DNA from: Leucobacter sp. OH1287
GTDB lineage: Bacteria; Actinomycetota; Actinomycetes; Actinomycetales; Microbacteriaceae
Direction of reading: 5' to 3'
Assembly (NCBI RefSeq): GCF_003859945.1
Contig: NZ_RQYM01000006.1
Coordinates: forward strand, 1 to 64,000
Length of the DNA: 64,000 nt
Part shown: piece by piece, positions 43,516-53,883 of the stretch
Numbering within the stretch: position 1 is the stretch's first letter
Layout of the letters: the number at the start of each line of letters is the position of its first letter
Position numbers and translations under genes: made by a program
Notes under the pieces: generated by a model
Told to the model about the DNA's origin: nothing
Seen by the model: the letters and a program-made list of their open reading frames with translations, nothing else
The model's database searches: none

Positions 43516-43968
43516 ATGACCTGGCCATACCTGGATAAGCTGGACACCGCAGTCTGGGAGGCGACACTGAATCTCAGCTCAGCGGTTAGCGAAACAGCGA
43601 ACAAGCACGGTATTTCCGACACCGAGGCGGAACTCATTATGACTCGCGCATCCCAGCTTAACCAGTGCGCTTACTGCCTAAATATTCACGCGGACTCTGC
43701 CCGCACCGCCGGAGTCACACAGCAGCAGCTTGACCTGCTACCAACCTGGCGAGGCTCATCACTCTTTAGTGAACGAGAACGAGCGGTGCTTATAATCGCT
43801 GAGGCAGTAACCTCGGTTCCTCACACACCAGCGGTTGAAGCTGAACTCGCGAGCGCCCGGGAGCTGCTGGGGGATGAAGCGTTCGCCGCGGCAGAGTGGG
43901 TAGCCATCACAATCAACATGTTTAACCGGATCTCAATCCTGTCTGATTACCCGGTTAAGCAACGCTAA
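43516..43968 (+). CDS. Carboxymuconolactone-decarboxylase-like (AhpD-type) protein
   Basis: ATG 43516 follows AAGGAGTGAA and gives 150 residues. The alkylhydroperoxidase core C-A-Y-C-L-N-I-H-A lies near residue 57, with the two-Cys redox motif and the proton-relay His. The fold is the all-helical CMD domain. Members reduce peroxides or handle reactive aldehydes; the partner here is unknown. Confidence 0.85.
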   Translation: MTWPYLDKLDTAVWEATLNLSSAVSETANKHGISDTEAELIMTRASQLNQCAYCLNIHADSARTAGVTQQQLDLLPTWRGSSLFSERERAVLIIAEAVTSVPHTPAVEAELASARELLGDEAFAAAEWVAITINMFNRISILSDYPVKQR

Positions 43969-43979
43969 ACACGGTAATA

Positions 43980-44006
43980 AAATAGCTACTTGCCGCGAAG
44001 CGGCAA
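43980..44006 (-). terminator. Terminator of the thiamine-binding-like gene
   Basis: TTGCCGC and GCGGCAA form a 7-bp stem around a 3-nt loop. On the minus strand the loop reads TTC and the downstream bases are TAGCTATTTTATT. It lies between two convergent genes. Confidence 0.6.
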
Positions 44007-44010
44007 CGGG

Positions 44011-44334
44011 TTACTCTGAGTCGGCGATTGCGCGCTCCAAACGCTCCAGTTTGCCGTCCATCTCACCTGTGTAGCCGGGGCGGATATCAGCTTTAATCAC
44101 CAGTGAAACCCTCGCACCGTAGGGCAGAACCGCCTCGGTTGCCGCTTTAATAACCGCGAAAACCTCATCCCACTCCCCCTCAATTTCAGTGAACATCGAG
44201 CTGGTTCGGTGAGGCAGACCGGAAGCACGCACAACCTTCACCGCCTCAGCGACGGCATCTGAGACGGATCCACCCTCACGCTCTGGGCGCCCCGGCACCG
44301 GGCCGCTGGGAGCGATCGAGAATGCGGCAATCAT
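44011..44334 (-). CDS. MTH1187/YkoF-type thiamine-binding protein (PF01910)
   Basis: ATG 44334 follows AGGAGG and gives 107 residues. The segment I-A-P-S-G-P, a mid-region T-S-S-M-F-T-E-I-E-G-E-W-D-E-V and the terminal amphipathic helix fit the MTH1187 family, a ferredoxin-like fold often called thiamine-binding. Function in bacteria is uncertain. It is divergent from the second ExoIII gene. Confidence 0.8.
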   Translation of the reverse strand: MIAAFSIAPSGPVPGRPEREGGSVSDAVAEAVKVVRASGLPHRTSSMFTEIEGEWDEVFAVIKAATEAVLPYGARVSLVIKADIRPGYTGEMDGKLERLERAIADSE

Positions 44335-44523
44335 ACACACCTCCTGGCTGTTGGGAACTTTAACGGAAGGCAATACCCCAAATAATAGCAACGTTCTGTT
44401 CTTCGTTGCTCTTTACCCAAGTAGAAGAGGGGTTACACGCCTGCCTTTAACAATACCGGTGTGGTGGGTGGATCCGCCAAAAAATCCGCAATCTCTAAGC
44501 TCGCAACGCGTAAAATAGTTGGC

Positions 44524-45366
44524 ATGACTGATTTTCGTCTCGTTTCTGTCAACGTCAACGGCGTGCGCGCTGCGTACCGCAAAGGCATGGGCGACTGGCT
44601 CGCAAACTGCGGCGCCGATATTGTGGCGCTGCAGGAGGTGCGCGCTGATGCCTCGCAGCTTCGCCAGCTGATTGACCCGGAGTGGCATATTTTGCACGAT
44701 GAGGCTCCGCAGAAAGGGCGGGCGGGTGTTGCGCTGCTGAGCCGTACCCCGGCGCTCGCACACCGCACCGGTGTTGGCCCGGAGGAGGCTGCGTCGGGCG
44801 GTCGCTGGCTTGAGGCAGATTATCAGGTGGGCGATAAAAGCGTTACCGTTGTCAGTGTTTATATGCACTCCGGCGAGGTTGGCACGGAGCGGCAGGAACA
44901 AAAATGGGCGATGCTTAACGCCATGACCGAGCGGCTTGGCGAGCTTAAAAACGAGCGCGAGCTGGTTGCGGTGGTTGGTGACCTGAATGTCGGGCACCGT
45001 GAGCTTGACATTAAAAACTGGCGCGGCAACCGCAAAAAGAGCGGCTTTTTAGCTGAGGAGCGCGCCTACTTTGATGCCTTCTTCGGCGCAGCTGGCGAGA
45101 CAATCGCCTGTGTTGACGGCGGCGAGCGCACCGGACTCGGCTGGCACGATGTCGGTCGCGAGTTTGCCGGTGAGGTGGACGGGCCATACAGCTGGTGGTC
45201 TAACCGCGGGCAGGCTTTTGACAATGACACAGGGTGGCGGATCGACTACCACGTTGTGACACCGCAGCTTGCGAAGGCGGTTAGCGACTATCGGGTGGAT
45301 CGCTACCCCAGCTACGATACTCGCTGGTCAGATCACGCCCCGGTTATCGCAGACTATCGCCTTTAG
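44524..45366 (+). CDS. Exodeoxyribonuclease III family protein, second paralogue
   Basis: ATG 44524 gives 280 residues starting M-T-D-F-R-L-V-S-V-N-V-N-G-V-R. It has Q-E-V-R, Y-M-H-S-G, G-D-L-N-V and the terminal S-D-H-A-P-V. The insert E-L-D-I-K-N-W-R-G-N-R-K-K-S-G-F is characteristic of the trpS-linked actinobacterial subgroup. Together with the gene at 40159 it gives two AP endonucleases within 5 kb. Confidence 0.9.
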   Translation: MTDFRLVSVNVNGVRAAYRKGMGDWLANCGADIVALQEVRADASQLRQLIDPEWHILHDEAPQKGRAGVALLSRTPALAHRTGVGPEEAASGGRWLEADYQVGDKSVTVVSVYMHSGEVGTERQEQKWAMLNAMTERLGELKNERELVAVVGDLNVGHRELDIKNWRGNRKKSGFLAEERAYFDAFFGAAGETIACVDGGERTGLGWHDVGREFAGEVDGPYSWWSNRGQAFDNDTGWRIDYHVVTPQLAKAVSDYRVDRYPSYDTRWSDHAPVIADYRL

Positions 45367-45412
45367 CACCGATTAACCCGCTAGATACCCCGCTAACAGA
45401 TTTAAGAAATAA

Positions 45413-46414
<1,002 letters not shown>

Positions 46415-46443
46415 GCAGCCTGTTGCCTGCTGAGGCGGTAGCT

Positions 46444-47694
46444 ATGGGACTTAATACGGCGCAGCTTGAGGCGGCGATGGATCGCGCCATCGCAATTGCC
46501 GGGTTCGGGCCAGACAACACCCCAAACCCGCAGGTTGGCTGTGTGCTGATCGACGGTGAGGGGCGGATCGTAGCCGAGGGCTGGCATCGCGGTGCCGGCA
46601 CCCAGCACGCCGAGGTGGCCGCTCTCGCTGCCCTGCAAACCCCTGGTCAGGCGGCAAATCTAACCGCCGTTGTCACTCTTGAACCGTGTAACCACACGGG
46701 ACGCACCGGTCCCTGCTCTGCCGCGCTGCGGCAGGCTGGGGTCAGCCGGGTTGTGTTTGCATGCAAAGACCCCGGTCAGGTTTCTGGCGGCGGCGCTTCA
46801 GCGCTGCGGGCAGCCGGAATTGAGGTGATCGGCGGTGTGCGAGAGAGCGCTGCCGCACACCTCGTCACAGACTGGCTAGCACGCACCGCCGAGCCGGGAG
46901 CAGCCGCGACCGTTTCGCCGTGGCTGCCGGCCCGCTCCCCCGAACTGCCCGCGGTTATCGCGAAGTGGGCGCAAACCATTGACGGTAAAGCAGCAGCCCC
47001 GGACGGCACCAGCCAGTGGATCACCGGCCCCGCCGCCCGCGCTGACGTGCACAGTCGCCGCGCAGCCGCAGCCGCGATCGCGGTTGGCACCGGCACCGTG
47101 CTCGCCGACAACCCCAGCCTCACCGCCCGCACCCCCGCCGGTGAACTGCTTGTTTCGCCCGATCAGCAACCGGTGCCGGTGGTGTTTGGGCGGCGTCAAG
47201 TGCCGGCGGACGCGAAGCTGCGCGAGCATCCAGCACTTGCTGCACGCGGGATCGCGGATCCACCCCAGTATGCGACGGACAGCGGTGCCGCACTGATTGC
47301 GGCCCTCAAGGATTTGAAACGGCGCGGCTACGACTCAGTGTTTATTGAGGGCGGGCCGAAACTAACCAGCTCGATGCTGAAGGCCGGTGTGGTTAGTGAG
47401 CTTTTGATCTATGTTGCGCCGAGCCTGATCGGCTGCGATGACTACGCCGATTTTAGTGCCGTCGGCGACATCGGTGTTTCAAGCATTGCGGAGATAAAAC
47501 AGCTGCGCGTTGTTTCCGAAACCAAGCTCGGTCAGGACACCCTGATCCGCGCGACTCTGACGCAGCCTGACCAGCAGCAAACCCCGGCGCAACCAGCCGA
47601 GGCGCCACAGGCCGCTGACCCACCGGCTGAGACACCACAGGCCGAGGCACAGCCGACCGAATCCACCCCGACTGCAAAGAGTGAGGCAGTTTAA
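46444..47694 (+). CDS. ribD: Bifunctional riboflavin deaminase/reductase RibD
   Basis: Deaminates and reduces the pyrimidine intermediate of riboflavin synthesis. ATG 46444 gives 416 residues. The zinc deaminase motif is H-A-E-V and P-C-N-H-T-G-R-T-G-P-C near residues 60-95. The reductase domain has the M/T-S-x-D-G-K-equivalent T-I-D-G-K and F-I-E-G-G-P. A Pro/Ala/Glu-rich tail of about 45 residues is unusual. It overlaps ribE by 1 bp. I saw no FMN riboswitch upstream of it or of trpS. Confidence 0.92.
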   Translation: MGLNTAQLEAAMDRAIAIAGFGPDNTPNPQVGCVLIDGEGRIVAEGWHRGAGTQHAEVAALAALQTPGQAANLTAVVTLEPCNHTGRTGPCSAALRQAGVSRVVFACKDPGQVSGGGASALRAAGIEVIGGVRESAAAHLVTDWLARTAEPGAAATVSPWLPARSPELPAVIAKWAQTIDGKAAAPDGTSQWITGPAARADVHSRRAAAAAIAVGTGTVLADNPSLTARTPAGELLVSPDQQPVPVVFGRRQVPADAKLREHPALAARGIADPPQYATDSGAALIAALKDLKRRGYDSVFIEGGPKLTSSMLKAGVVSELLIYVAPSLIGCDDYADFSAVGDIGVSSIAEIKQLRVVSETKLGQDTLIRATLTQPDQQQTPAQPAEAPQAADPPAETPQAEAQPTESTPTAKSEAV

Positions 47695-48332
47695 TGTTTA
47701 CCGGACTCATTGAAACAGTTGGCCAGATTAGCGAGATTACGCCGCTCGGCGACGGCATTAAACTGACGGTGACGGGTCCCGCGGTGCTCGGCGACGCAAA
47801 ACACGGCGACTCGATCGCGGTTAACGGCGTCTGCCTAACCGTTATTGAAATGACCCCCGAGAGTTTCACCGCCGATGTGATGCGGCAAACCCTTAACCTG
47901 TCAACGCTCGGTGCGCTCACGGTCGGTGACGCGGTTAATCTAGAGCGGGCGGCGGCGCTTGGATCCAGGCTAGGCGGACACATTGTGCAGGGCCACATCG
48001 ATGGCACCAGCACAGTCCTCGCGGTAAACGACGAAACGAGTATGCGGGTTGTGCGTTTCTCCCTCGACCGCTCTCACGCGCCGCTGGTTGTTGACAAGGG
48101 ATCAATCACCGTTAACGGTGTTTCCCTCACCGTTTCCCGGGTGAGCCCGGCAGCTGACACAGAGCAGTGGTTTGAGGTTTCGCTGATCCCAGAAACACAG
48201 ACCGCCACCAACCTCGGAGCCCTGAAACCAGGCGATACTGTTAATATCGAAACCGATATTATGGCGCGGCACGTCGCCAGAATGAACAGCTTCGCAGCTA
48301 AAACCCCAGAGAGAAGAGAAGATCTCAATTGA
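47694..48332 (+). CDS. ribE: Riboflavin synthase alpha chain
   Basis: Dismutates two 6,7-dimethyl-8-ribityllumazine molecules to riboflavin. The 212 residues show the two-fold lumazine-binding repeat: M-F-T-G-L-I-E at the start, S-I-A-V-N-G-V-C-L-T-V near 40, and the second S-I-T-V-N-G-V-S-L-T-V near 138. Cys in the first repeat is the conserved active-site residue. It overlaps ribBA by 4 bp (TTGA). Confidence 0.95.
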   Translation: MFTGLIETVGQISEITPLGDGIKLTVTGPAVLGDAKHGDSIAVNGVCLTVIEMTPESFTADVMRQTLNLSTLGALTVGDAVNLERAAALGSRLGGHIVQGHIDGTSTVLAVNDETSMRVVRFSLDRSHAPLVVDKGSITVNGVSLTVSRVSPAADTEQWFEVSLIPETQTATNLGALKPGDTVNIETDIMARHVARMNSFAAKTPERREDLN

Positions 48333-49600
48333 GCATCGCGAGTATCGAAACCGCTATCGCGGCCATTAAGGCCGGTAAACCCGTGATCGTTGCTGACGAT
48401 GAAAACCGCGAGAACGAAGGGGACGTGATCCTCAGCGCTGAACTCGCAACCCAGGAGTGGGTTGCCTGGTCGGTGCAGCACTCATCGGGACTGCTGTGTG
48501 CGCCAATGTCGAACGAGATCGCCGACACCCTGGAACTGCCGATGATGACGGTGATTAACGAGGACGCGCGCAGCACCGCCTACACCGTCACCGTTGATGC
48601 CGCCGAGGGTGTGACAACCGGCATCAGCGCCCACGACAGGATGACAACCCTGCACCGGCTCGCAGCACCCGACGCAAAACCAACCGATGTGCGCAGGCCA
48701 GGCCATGTGCTGCCGCTGCGCGCGGTTGACGGCGGGGTGAGGCAGCGTGCCGGACACACCGAGGCGTCTGTTGAACTGATGCGGCTCGCGGGTCTGCGCC
48801 CGGTCGCGATGATCGCCGAGATCGTTGCGGAGGACGGCGAAATGATGCGCATGCCCGGCCTGCTTGAACTGGGTGAGCGAGAGAATGTCCCGGTCACAAC
48901 CATTGAGAAGCTGATCGAGTACCTGAACGAGCATGAGCCGCTGGCGGATCCAGAAACCGGCGCAGCCTCCCGGCAACAGCGCCGCACACACCGCCGAGTC
49001 AGCCTGAAAGCTGACACGCTCGTGCCAACCATTTATGGTGAACTGCGGATGCTCGCCTACCGCGACCAGCACCTCGGCATCGACCATGTTGCGCTGGTCG
49101 GCACCGATGACAGCGGTGTTTTGCCAAGCGAGGGTGCGCTTGTGCGCGTCCACTCCGAGTGCATAACCGGCGAGGCGTTCGGTTCGCTGAAGTGCGAGTG
49201 CGGCCCGCAGCTGGAATCCTCGCTGCAGCGGATCGCGACAGAGGGCGGTGTCGTTGTTTATATGCGCGGGCACGAGGGGCGCGGGGTTGGGCTCGCCAAC
49301 AAGCTGCGCGCCTACGCGCTGCAGGAGACAGGGCGTGACACCCTCGACGCAAACCTCGATTTGGGGCTGCCAGCGGACGCCCGCGACTATGTTGCGGCCG
49401 CGGAAATAATCGCGCAGCTGGGACTGCAGAACATTCGCCTGCTCAGCAACAACCCCGACAAACGCAACCAGCTCGAATCTTACGGTGTCAGCGTTGCCGA
49501 ACTGGTGCCGCTGGTTGTTAGCGTTGGCGACAACAACCGCGACTATCTGCGCACCAAGCGAGACCGGATGGGGCACGCGCTACCAGCGGAGCTTGACTAA
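48329..49600 (+). CDS. ribBA: DHBP synthase/GTP cyclohydrolase II fusion RibBA
   Basis: Two-domain enzyme making both committed precursors. Residues about 1-205 are RibB (D-D-E-N-R-E-N-E-G-D, R-P-G-H-V-L-P-L, H-T-E-A-S-V-E-L-M). Residues about 210-423 are RibA, with the zinc triad C near 275 (E-C-I-T-G-E) and C-E-C, and R-G-H-E-G-R-G. The start is TTG inside the ribE stop. The 423 residues are full length. Confidence 0.95.
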   Translation: MSIASIETAIAAIKAGKPVIVADDENRENEGDVILSAELATQEWVAWSVQHSSGLLCAPMSNEIADTLELPMMTVINEDARSTAYTVTVDAAEGVTTGISAHDRMTTLHRLAAPDAKPTDVRRPGHVLPLRAVDGGVRQRAGHTEASVELMRLAGLRPVAMIAEIVAEDGEMMRMPGLLELGERENVPVTTIEKLIEYLNEHEPLADPETGAASRQQRRTHRRVSLKADTLVPTIYGELRMLAYRDQHLGIDHVALVGTDDSGVLPSEGALVRVHSECITGEAFGSLKCECGPQLESSLQRIATEGGVVVYMRGHEGRGVGLANKLRAYALQETGRDTLDANLDLGLPADARDYVAAAEIIAQLGLQNIRLLSNNPDKRNQLESYGVSVAELVPLVVSVGDNNRDYLRTKRDRMGHALPAELD

Positions 49601-49648
49601 CCAAACCGGCACAACAGACTTTAACCCCAAGTTTTTAGGAGAGAGCAA

Positions 49649-50116
49649 ATGAGCGGACAGGGCGCACCAGATTTAACCGTAACCGGCAGCGGCTTGCGGG
49701 TTGCTGTGATCGCCGGCAGCTGGCATCAGGAGATCACCGAGGCGATGATTAACGGGGCGGCAGAAACGCTCAGTGACGCCTGCGCAGACTTCAAAATCTA
49801 CCGTGTTGCCGGTGCTTTTGAGTTGCCGCTCGCGGCGCAAACCGCGCTGCAGAACGGTTACGACGCGGCCGTTTGTCTCGGCGTGATCGTGCGCGGCGGC
49901 ACCCCGCACTTCGACTATGTGTGTGACGCGGTTACCGCTGGCCTCACCCGGGTTCAGCTCGACAGCGGCAAACCCGTCGGTTTTGGAGTGCTAACCGTCG
50001 ACAACGAGCAGCAGGCGTTCGACCGCTCCGGCCTGCCGGGCTCAAAGGAGTCAAAGGGTAAAGAGGCCGCCGAGGCGGCGCTGCACCTGGCGGTCACCTG
50101 CCGCGACATCGCCTAG
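49649..50116 (+). CDS. ribH: 6,7-dimethyl-8-ribityllumazine synthase
   Basis: The penultimate enzyme of riboflavin synthesis. The 155-residue product has A-G-A-F-E-L-P, G-V-I-V-R-G-G-T-P-H-F-D-Y and F-G-V-L-T-V-D-N-E-Q-Q-A. It ends in helices that form the icosahedral-type capsid in this family. A GGAGAGAG site precedes the ATG. It completes ribD-ribE-ribBA-ribH. Confidence 0.96.
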   Translation: MSGQGAPDLTVTGSGLRVAVIAGSWHQEITEAMINGAAETLSDACADFKIYRVAGAFELPLAAQTALQNGYDAAVCLGVIVRGGTPHFDYVCDAVTAGLTRVQLDSGKPVGFGVLTVDNEQQAFDRSGLPGSKESKGKEAAEAALHLAVTCRDIA

Positions 50117-50178
50117 CGGCGGCGCGCTAGCCCCCGGACTCGGGTTGTTTTCACTAGCCGCTGTTAGGATTCTTAACT

Positions 50179-52068
50179 GTGCCAGTTAACAACACACCAG
50201 TCGATAATCAGCCGCTGCGGGCGTCCGTTCGGGAACTGCTGCCGTACCTGTTCCAGCAGCGCAAACTGCTGATTGTTTCGCTCGCACTCGGCCTGGTCAG
50301 CTCCCTTGCGGCGCTCGCGCAACCACTGACGGTTAGCGCTATCGTCACCGCCGTGCAGAATCAGCAGCCGGTGCTTTCGCTTGCCACACTGCTCGCCGGA
50401 CTGGTGCTCGTGATGGCGATCTTCAGCGGCCTGCAACACTACACCCTACAGCGCATGGGTGAGGGGGTTGTGCTGAGCTCGCGGAACACGCTGATTAAAA
50501 AACTGCTGTTCCTGCCAATCCCAGAGTTTGATCGCCGCCGCTCAGGCGACCTGGTCTCCCGCATCGGCAGCGACACAACCCTGCTGCGCGCTGTGCTCAC
50601 ACAGGGTCTGGTTGAAGCGATCAGCGGTGTGCTCGTTTTGATCGGTGCGCTCATCGGCATGCTGATAATCGACCCGGCGCTGTTCCTTGCAACGGCGGCA
50701 ACCCTGGTGCTCGCGCTGCTGGTTGTTGTCGGTATTTCACTTCGGATGCGCCCGCTCGTCACCGCAACACAGCAGAAGGTTGGAGACCTCGCCGCAAGCG
50801 TTGACCGCGCTGTTGGCTCGATCCGCACAATCAGGGCCGCCGGTGCCAGCGAGCGGGAGGCCGCCGCGATCACCGCCGAGGCAGAATCGGCGTACCGGCT
50901 GGGATTAAAGGTTGCGAAACTGAGCGCGCTGGTTGTTCCGGTGTCGTTTATCGCGCTGCAGCTGTCGTTCCTGGTGGTGCTCGGTTTTGGTGGTTACCGG
51001 GTTGCGTCCGGCGTCATAACCGTCGCCGAACTGGTCGCGTTCATCATCTTCGTGTTCCTGCTGCTCACCCCGCTGGGCCAGATTTTTGGGGCGGTCGCCG
51101 CCGTTAATCAGGCGCTCGGTGCGCTCGGACGGATCCAGGATCTCGCCCGCCTGAAAACCGAAACCGCCGACGATGCCGCTCTCTCCCCAACCGGTGAGCT
51201 GCAGCCGCTTTCTCGGGTGCGGATCCCGGGCGCGCCCGCAATCGAACTGCAGGGTGTCCACTTCACCTACCGCTCCGCCGCCCCCGACCGGGTTGACGCC
51301 CGCAAACTCGTCTCCCGTCGCGGCCGAAACGAAACACTGCCCGCTGAGATTGTTGAAACCCCGGTGCTGCACGGTGTCAGCTTCGCAGTGCCGGAGGGTA
51401 AACGGGTTGCGCTCGTCGGTCCGTCAGGCGCAGGCAAGTCAACGATTCTCGGCCTGATCGAGCGTTTCAATGACCCCGACGCGGGCGCGATCCGCTTCTT
51501 CGGCGCCGATCTGAAGCAGCTACACCGTGAGGAGCTGCGCGCACACCTCGGCTACGTTGAACAGGACGCCCCCGTCCTCGCGGGCACGCTCCGCGACAAT
51601 CTGCTGCTCGGCAACCCCGACGCGAGCGACGACGACTGCGAGAGAGTGCTGCGCGAGGTTAATCTCGGTGGCCTGCTCACCCGGTCAGAGGCGGGCGGAT
51701 CCGGATCCAGCGGCCTCAACACCCCTGTGGGTGAGAACGGCGTGATGCTCTCGGGCGGTGAGCGCCAGCGGCTGGCGATCGCGCGCGCCCTGCTGAGCGA
51801 TGCGCCGGTGCTGCTGCTTGACGAATCAACCGCTAACCTTGACGGGGTTAACGAGGCGATTATGCGGCAGGCGCTAGACAATGTCGCAACCGGTCGCACA
51901 ATGCTCGTAATCGCTCACCGACTGGCAACCGTAATCGACAGTGACCTGATTATTGTGCTCGCTGACGGTGAAGTGGTTGGTGCGGGAACCCACCAGGAGC
52001 TGCTCGAATCAACCCCGCTCTACCGTGACCTGGCGAAACGGCAGCTGCTGGTGCCGCGCGACGAATAA
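50179..52068 (+). CDS. ABC exporter, fused permease and ATPase
   Basis: The 629-residue half-transporter has six membrane helices (residues about 15-310). The ATPase domain follows, with Walker A G-P-S-G-A-G-K-S-T near 413, signature L-S-G-G-E-R-Q-R near 524 and Walker B V-L-L-L-D-E-S-T. An insert of about 35 residues between the first ATPase strand and Walker A is Arg/Asp-rich. The start is GTG. It likely works as a homodimer on a lipid, peptide or drug; substrate unknown. Confidence 0.88.
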   Translation: MPVNNTPVDNQPLRASVRELLPYLFQQRKLLIVSLALGLVSSLAALAQPLTVSAIVTAVQNQQPVLSLATLLAGLVLVMAIFSGLQHYTLQRMGEGVVLSSRNTLIKKLLFLPIPEFDRRRSGDLVSRIGSDTTLLRAVLTQGLVEAISGVLVLIGALIGMLIIDPALFLATAATLVLALLVVVGISLRMRPLVTATQQKVGDLAASVDRAVGSIRTIRAAGASEREAAAITAEAESAYRLGLKVAKLSALVVPVSFIALQLSFLVVLGFGGYRVASGVITVAELVAFIIFVFLLLTPLGQIFGAVAAVNQALGALGRIQDLARLKTETADDAALSPTGELQPLSRVRIPGAPAIELQGVHFTYRSAAPDRVDARKLVSRRGRNETLPAEIVETPVLHGVSFAVPEGKRVALVGPSGAGKSTILGLIERFNDPDAGAIRFFGADLKQLHREELRAHLGYVEQDAPVLAGTLRDNLLLGNPDASDDDCERVLREVNLGGLLTRSEAGGSGSSGLNTPVGENGVMLSGGERQRLAIARALLSDAPVLLLDESTANLDGVNEAIMRQALDNVATGRTMLVIAHRLATVIDSDLIIVLADGEVVGAGTHQELLESTPLYRDLAKRQLLVPRDE

Positions 52069-52309
52069 CCGCGCGACGAATAATCGCAGAACGAATAACC
52101 GCCTAAGGGGAATGGTTCCGACGGGGAAATAGCGTCCGCAGTAGAATCGCCCAATCCCGCACATTAGCGCTCCCAACGGTAACAATTTTCTGCATATAGG
52201 CGTTTTTTCTAGAATTTTGCACACAGCGGCCGAGTTTTTGCGTAAAATAAGGTTCGCCTATAAATAAACAAGTTACTGGGTAACGAAGCCTGATAGGAGC
52301 AATGACAAG

Positions 52310-53749
52310 ATGTCACAAAACCAAGGTACACTGAAGCGTAACCTCGGGTTGTGGGCCATAGTCGGTCTCGGCCTGGGTTATATGACACCGACAGTTGTGT
52401 TCGACACGTTTGCGATTGTGTCGGAGGATACACACGGCGCCGTGCCGAGCGCGTACATTGTGGCGCTCGTCGTGATGGCGTTCACAGCGGTCAGTTACGG
52501 CAAGATGGTTGGCGTATTCCCGCAGGCCGGATCCGCATACACCTACACGAGAGAGTCAATGCACCCTAACGTTGGCTTCCTGGTCGGCTGGGTGGCGCTG
52601 CTCGACTACCTGATGCTGCCGCTGGTTAACGTGCTGATTCTACGCCTCTACCTCGAATCGGTGTGGCCAGAGATCCCCGGCTGGGTGACCGTTGTGCTGC
52701 TGACCATCGTCATCACCGGCACTGTTGCGCTGACAATGCGCGGCACCTCAAACTTCAACAGCCTGCTGCTGCTGTTTGCGCTGGTCGTTATGGTCGTCTT
52801 CTGTGTGTTCGCGGTTAACCTGCTGCTTGAGGGTCATGGTAACGGCACCGTGCTGAGCTCAACTCCGTTCGTTGGTGAACCAATCGAGAACGGCCTTGAG
52901 GCGTTTGAGCCGCTCGTGCTCGTTGGCGGCGCAACCGTTGTTTGCTTCTCATTCATCGGTTTCGACGCGATCACCATGTACGCGGAGGAGGCAAAGAACC
53001 CGAAGATTATGCCTCGCGCAATCCTCCTGACCGTGATGCTCGGTGGCCTGATCTTCCTGATCGCCGGTTACCTCACCCAGCAGCTGTTCCCAACCAACGA
53101 GTACATCATTGACGAGCTGATGAACAACCACGGTGAGTCACTTGAGAAGGCAGAGAGCGATCTTGAGGATCCGCTCCCGGCAATCGGTAAGATCGTTGGC
53201 GGCCCGGTATTCCAGTTCATCTTCGTCTCCGCTGGTTTCGCCGCAACCATGGCGTCCGGTCTTGCCTCACACGCTTCTGTGTCACGTATGCTGCTCGTGA
53301 TGGGTCGCAACAACCTGCTGCCGGGCAAGATCTTCGGTCGCATCAATCCAAAGACTTCAACCCCTGTCTACAGCGTTGTGATTGTTGGTATTGTCGCGCT
53401 GCTGGCAATCTGGCTTGACCTTGACACCGTTGCCTCAATCATTAACTTCGGCGCGCTGATCGCGTTCACCTTCGTGAACCTGTCGGTTATCGCATGGTTC
53501 GCGATCAGGCAGGGCCGCCGCCACACCCCTGGCGACATCTTCAAGTACATTGTGATGCCGGGTATCGGAACCCTGCTGACAACCCTGCTGTGGTCACAGC
53601 TGGATCAGGTGTCACTGCTCACCGGTTCAATCTGGCTGGTTGTCGGCGTTCTGATCCTCGCGCTCGTGACGCGCGGCTTCCGGAAGCAGCCTGCGAACTT
53701 CGATGAGGCGCAGCCTGTTACCGGGTTCACCAAACTGCCCGACGCCTAA
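52310..53749 (+). CDS. APC-superfamily amino acid/polyamine permease
   Basis: The 479-residue membrane protein has about 12 helices. Helix 1 has G-L-G-L-G-Y, and helix 6 F-S-F-I-G-F-D-A-I-T, with E-E-A-K-N-P just after it, fits APC permeases of the PuuP/putrescine type. A GGAG lies 10 bp before the ATG. The 241-bp upstream region is AT-rich with an 8-bp inverted pair (52195/52255) but no firm regulatory site. Confidence 0.85.
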   Translation: MSQNQGTLKRNLGLWAIVGLGLGYMTPTVVFDTFAIVSEDTHGAVPSAYIVALVVMAFTAVSYGKMVGVFPQAGSAYTYTRESMHPNVGFLVGWVALLDYLMLPLVNVLILRLYLESVWPEIPGWVTVVLLTIVITGTVALTMRGTSNFNSLLLLFALVVMVVFCVFAVNLLLEGHGNGTVLSSTPFVGEPIENGLEAFEPLVLVGGATVVCFSFIGFDAITMYAEEAKNPKIMPRAILLTVMLGGLIFLIAGYLTQQLFPTNEYIIDELMNNHGESLEKAESDLEDPLPAIGKIVGGPVFQFIFVSAGFAATMASGLASHASVSRMLLVMGRNNLLPGKIFGRINPKTSTPVYSVVIVGIVALLAIWLDLDTVASIINFGALIAFTFVNLSVIAWFAIRQGRRHTPGDIFKYIVMPGIGTLLTTLLWSQLDQVSLLTGSIWLVVGVLILALVTRGFRKQPANFDEAQPVTGFTKLPDA

Positions 53750-53826
53750 CCGGCCTGCGGTGGCACCGTTTAAGCGAGTTTGCTAGCGGATCCGCCCGGT
53801 CTAACCGGCTTCGATTACTGCAAGGA

Positions 53827-53868
53827 GTCTGCGGGTCAGAGTTTCACACTCTGGCTCGCAGACTTTTT
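53827..53868 (+). terminator. Terminator after the APC permease
   Basis: An interrupted stem of GTCTGCG plus CAGAGT pairs with ACTCTG plus CGCAGAC (53827-53863), followed by TTTTT. Confidence 0.8.
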
Positions 53869-53883
53869 GTTGCCAGCGGTAAT

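Noticed and set aside
48482-49576. 364-codon frame opposite ribBA
   Set aside because: Antisense to an intact RibBA with all catalytic motifs; no family resemblance.
52195-52262. 8-bp inverted pair TATAGGCG/CGCCTATA before the APC permease
   Set aside because: Spaced 52 bp apart with no supporting copies; likely chance.
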